From NCBI GenBank assembly GCA_902800435.1, contig CADCEQ010000006.1, forward strand, positions 9,332 to 73,331: a DNA stretch of 64,000 nt, read 5' to 3'. The stretch comes from an uncultured Prevotellaceae bacterium. GTDB lineage: Bacteria > Bacteroidota > Bacteroidia > Bacteroidales > Bacteroidaceae. Shown here one piece after another: positions 61,710 to 64,000 of the stretch (position 1 is its first letter; each line of letters opens with the position of its first letter). A model generated the notes under the pieces. That model was not told the DNA's origin. It searched no databases and saw only the letters and a program-made list of their open reading frames with translations. The position numbers and the translations under genes were made by a program.

Positions 61710-63316
61710 AGTTAGAGTTCTTATCATTCGATTTCGGCAAGTTCGCACAGGAGATGCAGAACTTGAAGGACAAGAAGCACTTCGACTATCTTGTCACCAT
61801 CGTTGGCGAAGACTTCGGCGAATCTGGCCTTGGCTGTATTTACATCCTTGAGAATACCGACACCCACGAGCGTTGCAGCGTTAAGATGCTGGCCAAGACG
61901 CAGGTCTGCGGCGACGGTATTGCCTCGAACGGAACAGGCGAGACTGACGGCGAGGTGATTCCGTATCTTCCTACAGTTTCGAATATCTGGCGCGTAGCCG
62001 ACCTGTTAGAGCGTGAGGTCTACGACTTCTTCGGCATCGTGTTCTTAGGTCATCCCGACATGCGCCGTCTGTTCCTGCGCTCTGACTTTAAGGGCTATCC
62101 CTTCCGCAAGAACTGGAAGTTTGACGACTCGTACACGCTGGAGGATGACGTGGAGCCCGACTATGGTCTGGAGTACTACCTCGACAAGGACGGTAATCTG
62201 CAGGTAAAGCAGAACAAGCTCTTCACCGCCGATGAATATGTCATCAATATCGGCCCGCAGCACCCGTCTACTCACGGTGTGCTCCGTCTGCAGACGGTGC
62301 TCGACGGCGAAACCGTCAAGCGCGTCTATCCGCACTTAGGCTATATCCATCGCGGTATCGAGAAGATGTGCGAGCAAATGACCTATCCCCAAACGCTTGC
62401 TTTAACTGACCGTCTTAACTACCTGAGTGCCATGATGCACCGTCATGCACTTGTTGGAGTCATTGAAGAGGGCATGGGCGTTGAACTGACCGACCGCATC
62501 AAGTATATTCGCACCATCATGGACGAGCTGCAGCGTATCGACTCTCACCTATTGTATGTCGGCTGCTGCGCTCAGGATATGGGTGCTCTGACGGCATTCC
62601 TTTATTCGATGCGCGACCGTGAACACGTGCTCAACTGCTTGGAGGAGACCACGGGCGGACGTCTGATTCAGAACTACTACCGTATCGGCGGACTGCAGGA
62701 CGACATCGACCCCAACTTCGTGAAGAACGTGAAGGACCTCATCAAGTATATGAAGCCCATCATCCAGGAGTATGTCGACGTGTTCGGCGACAATATCATC
62801 ACCCACAACCGCTTCGAGAAGGTTGGTCCGATGAGCCGTGAGGATTGTATCTCCTACGCCGTCACCGGTCCTGCCGGACGTGCCTCAAACTGGGCCAACG
62901 ACGTGCGCAAGAACCACCCCTACGACATGTACGACAAGGTGGAATGGCAGCAGTGCGTGATGAGCGGCTGCGACACGATGGACCGCTACACCATCCACAT
63001 CAACGAGATGTACCAGAGTCTGGCCATCATCGAGCAGCTCATCGACAACATTCCCGAGGGTGACTTCTACGTCAAGCAGAAGCCCATCATAAAGGTGCCC
63101 GAGGGACAGTGGTACTTCTCGGTCGAGGGTGCCAGCGGTGAGTTCGGCGTCTATCTCGACTCGCGCGGCGACAAGAGTCCGTACCGTCTGAAGATGCGCC
63201 CCATGGGACTCTCGCTGACCGGTGCGCTCGACCCGATGCTGCGCGGCCAGAAGATTGCCGACCTCGTGGCTACCGGCGCTGCTATTGACTTTGTAATTCC
63301 TGATATTGACCGCTAA
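61706..63316 (+). CDS. nuoCD: Fused NADH-quinone oxidoreductase subunits C and D
   Basis: A 536-residue fusion. NuoC covers about residues 1-150 (VTIVGEDFGESGLGCIYILE, then REVYDFFGIVFLGHPDMRRL). After a linker, NuoD starts about residue 181 (NIGPQHPSTHGVLRLQTVLD). Other NuoD marks are LGYIHRGIEKMCEQ, DRLNYLSAMMHRHALVG and FSVEGASGEFGVYLDS. NuoD helps form the quinone pocket. The C-D fusion is found in enterobacteria and in Bacteroidales. It overlaps nuoB by 4 bases; nuoH follows after 10 bases. Confidence 0.96.
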   Translation: MKLEFLSFDFGKFAQEMQNLKDKKHFDYLVTIVGEDFGESGLGCIYILENTDTHERCSVKMLAKTQVCGDGIASNGTGETDGEVIPYLPTVSNIWRVADLLEREVYDFFGIVFLGHPDMRRLFLRSDFKGYPFRKNWKFDDSYTLEDDVEPDYGLEYYLDKDGNLQVKQNKLFTADEYVINIGPQHPSTHGVLRLQTVLDGETVKRVYPHLGYIHRGIEKMCEQMTYPQTLALTDRLNYLSAMMHRHALVGVIEEGMGVELTDRIKYIRTIMDELQRIDSHLLYVGCCAQDMGALTAFLYSMRDREHVLNCLEETTGGRLIQNYYRIGGLQDDIDPNFVKNVKDLIKYMKPIIQEYVDVFGDNIITHNRFEKVGPMSREDCISYAVTGPAGRASNWANDVRKNHPYDMYDKVEWQQCVMSGCDTMDRYTIHINEMYQSLAIIEQLIDNIPEGDFYVKQKPIIKVPEGQWYFSVEGASGEFGVYLDSRGDKSPYRLKMRPMGLSLTGALDPMLRGQKIADLVATGAAIDFVIPDIDR

Positions 63317-63326
63317 TTAAGATATT

Positions 63327-64000
63327 ATGTTTGATTTTTCAATTATAACACAATGGTTCGACCAATTACTCAGGGTTACATTAGCATGCCCTGACTGGTT
63401 GGCGATATTGATAGAGTGCGTGCTGGTGGGCGTCGCTATCCTCGTGGGATATGCCCTCATCGCCATCGTACTGATATTCATGGAGCGTAAGGTATGTGCC
63501 TATTTCCAGTGCCGTCTGGGCCCGATGCGAGTTGGTTACTGGGGTTTGCTTCAGGTATTTGCCGATGTCTTGAAGATGCTCATTAAGGAGATCTTCTTCG
63601 TCGACAAGGCCGATAAGTTGCTTTATGCCGTGGCTCCGCTCTTGGTGATCATCGGTTCTGTTGGTGCCTTCTCGTTCCTTCCGTGGAATAATGGTGCTAC
63701 AGTGCTTGACTTTAATGTGGGTATATTCCTGCTCACTGCCATTTCTTCGATTGGTGTGGTTGGAATCTTCCTTGCTGGCTGGGGTTCAAACAATAAATAC
63801 TCTGTGGTCAGTGCCATGCGTGGTGCCGTACAGATGATTTCTTATGAAATGTCACTTTGCCTCTGTCTGATTACTGCTGTAATCCTGACGGGTACGATGC
63901 AGATGTCTGGTATCGTAGAGGCACAGACCGGTCCTTTCAAATGGCTGATCTTCCAGGGACATATTCCCGCTATCATCGCCTTCCTCGTGTTCCTCGTGGC
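63327..64000 (+). CDS. nuoH: NADH-quinone oxidoreductase subunit H, 3' end missing
   Basis: The first 224 codons of nuoH, from ATG 63327 (MFDFSIITQWFD), cut by the window end. Membrane helices and family marks are seen: IFMERKVCAYFQCRLGPMRV, FADVLKMLIKEIFF, AGWGSNNKYSVVSAMRGAVQ and MISYEMSLCLCLITAVIL. NuoH lines the quinone tunnel together with NuoB and NuoD. The rest of the operon (I, J, K, L, M, N) is expected just after the window. No nuoE, F or G is present between nuoCD and nuoH, as in other Bacteroidales complex I operons, which use a different electron donor. Confidence 0.96.
   Translation, partial: MFDFSIITQWFDQLLRVTLACPDWLAILIECVLVGVAILVGYALIAIVLIFMERKVCAYFQCRLGPMRVGYWGLLQVFADVLKMLIKEIFFVDKADKLLYAVAPLLVIIGSVGAFSFLPWNNGATVLDFNVGIFLLTAISSIGVVGIFLAGWGSNNKYSVVSAMRGAVQMISYEMSLCLCLITAVILTGTMQMSGIVEAQTGPFKWLIFQGHIPAIIAFLVFLV

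Overview
The window is a 64-kb chromosomal segment of a Bacteroidales bacterium, most likely Prevotella in the broad sense (Prevotellaceae). Signs for this are the Bacteroidetes-type promoters (TAnnTTTG at -7, a TTG-like box about 19-20 bases upstream), several proteins with type IX secretion (T9SS) C-terminal signals, a PorT-like protein, MutA/MutB plus a sodium-pump decarboxylase (succinate-to-propionate route), fused NuoCD, Lys/Ala-rich DNA-binding proteins and many DUFs typical of the phylum. This placement rests on family recognition, not on a database search.

Layout. 1-5.3 kb: end of a LolA-like gene, a PurF paralogue without the glutaminase nucleophile, and the convergent recJ-recQ pair. 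5.6-8.5 kb: ECF sigma factor, single-pass membrane protein and exported protein. 8.8 kb: tRNA-Phe. 9.0-14.2 kb (minus strand): an AspT/YidE-type transporter, decarboxylase subunits (an OadG-like protein fused to a lamin-tail domain, biotin carrier, OadB), then an anti-sigma-type kinase and a STAS protein. 14.3-19.1 kb: an M15 peptidase, then mutA-mutB on the plus strand. 34.5-19.1 kb (minus): a 15-kb run of closely spaced genes for a secreted FMN protein, a T9SS subtilisin, a membrane-anchored AraC regulator with periplasmic TPRs, a small membrane coiled-coil protein, a 3153-residue surface protein, a smaller T9SS protein sharing one of its domains, and a 49-residue peptide. 34.6-38.9 kb: beta-barrel protein, uvrA, T9SS type-B protein. 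39.0-46.2 kb (plus): LysM/binding-protein fusion, PorT-like barrel, POT transporter, NhaC antiporter and two secreted nuclease/phosphatase-fold enzymes, the second with a dockerin-like tail. 46.2-46.8 kb: repeat-rich and gene-free. 46.8-54.1 kb (minus): DUF1846, MFS transporter, S9 peptidase, yidC. 54.2-60.5 kb: DUF3078 barrel, DUF1573, GH105 enzyme, aspS, a decayed repeat-rich region, and two small (putative) winged-helix proteins. 60.7-64 kb: start of the nuo operon (A, B, CD, H), cut by the window end.

How it fits together. MutAB and the OadB/biotin-carrier/OadG subunits are two steps of succinate decarboxylation to propionate. The carboxyltransferase alpha subunit and the epimerase are not here. 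NuoABCDH is energy conservation. The most distinctive locus is 19.1-34.5 kb. It joins a transmembrane regulator to a giant surface protein whose N-terminus looks like a three-fold MABP-type beta-prism, with direct repeats spaced 21-22 bp between the regulator and its putative targets. The second unusual theme is non-coding: two gene-free stretches (46.2-46.8 and 59.1-59.75 kb) share a 25-bp repeat in opposite orientation. One of them also holds an imperfect inverted repeat with 75-bp arms and what looks like a decayed DUF3987-type gene.
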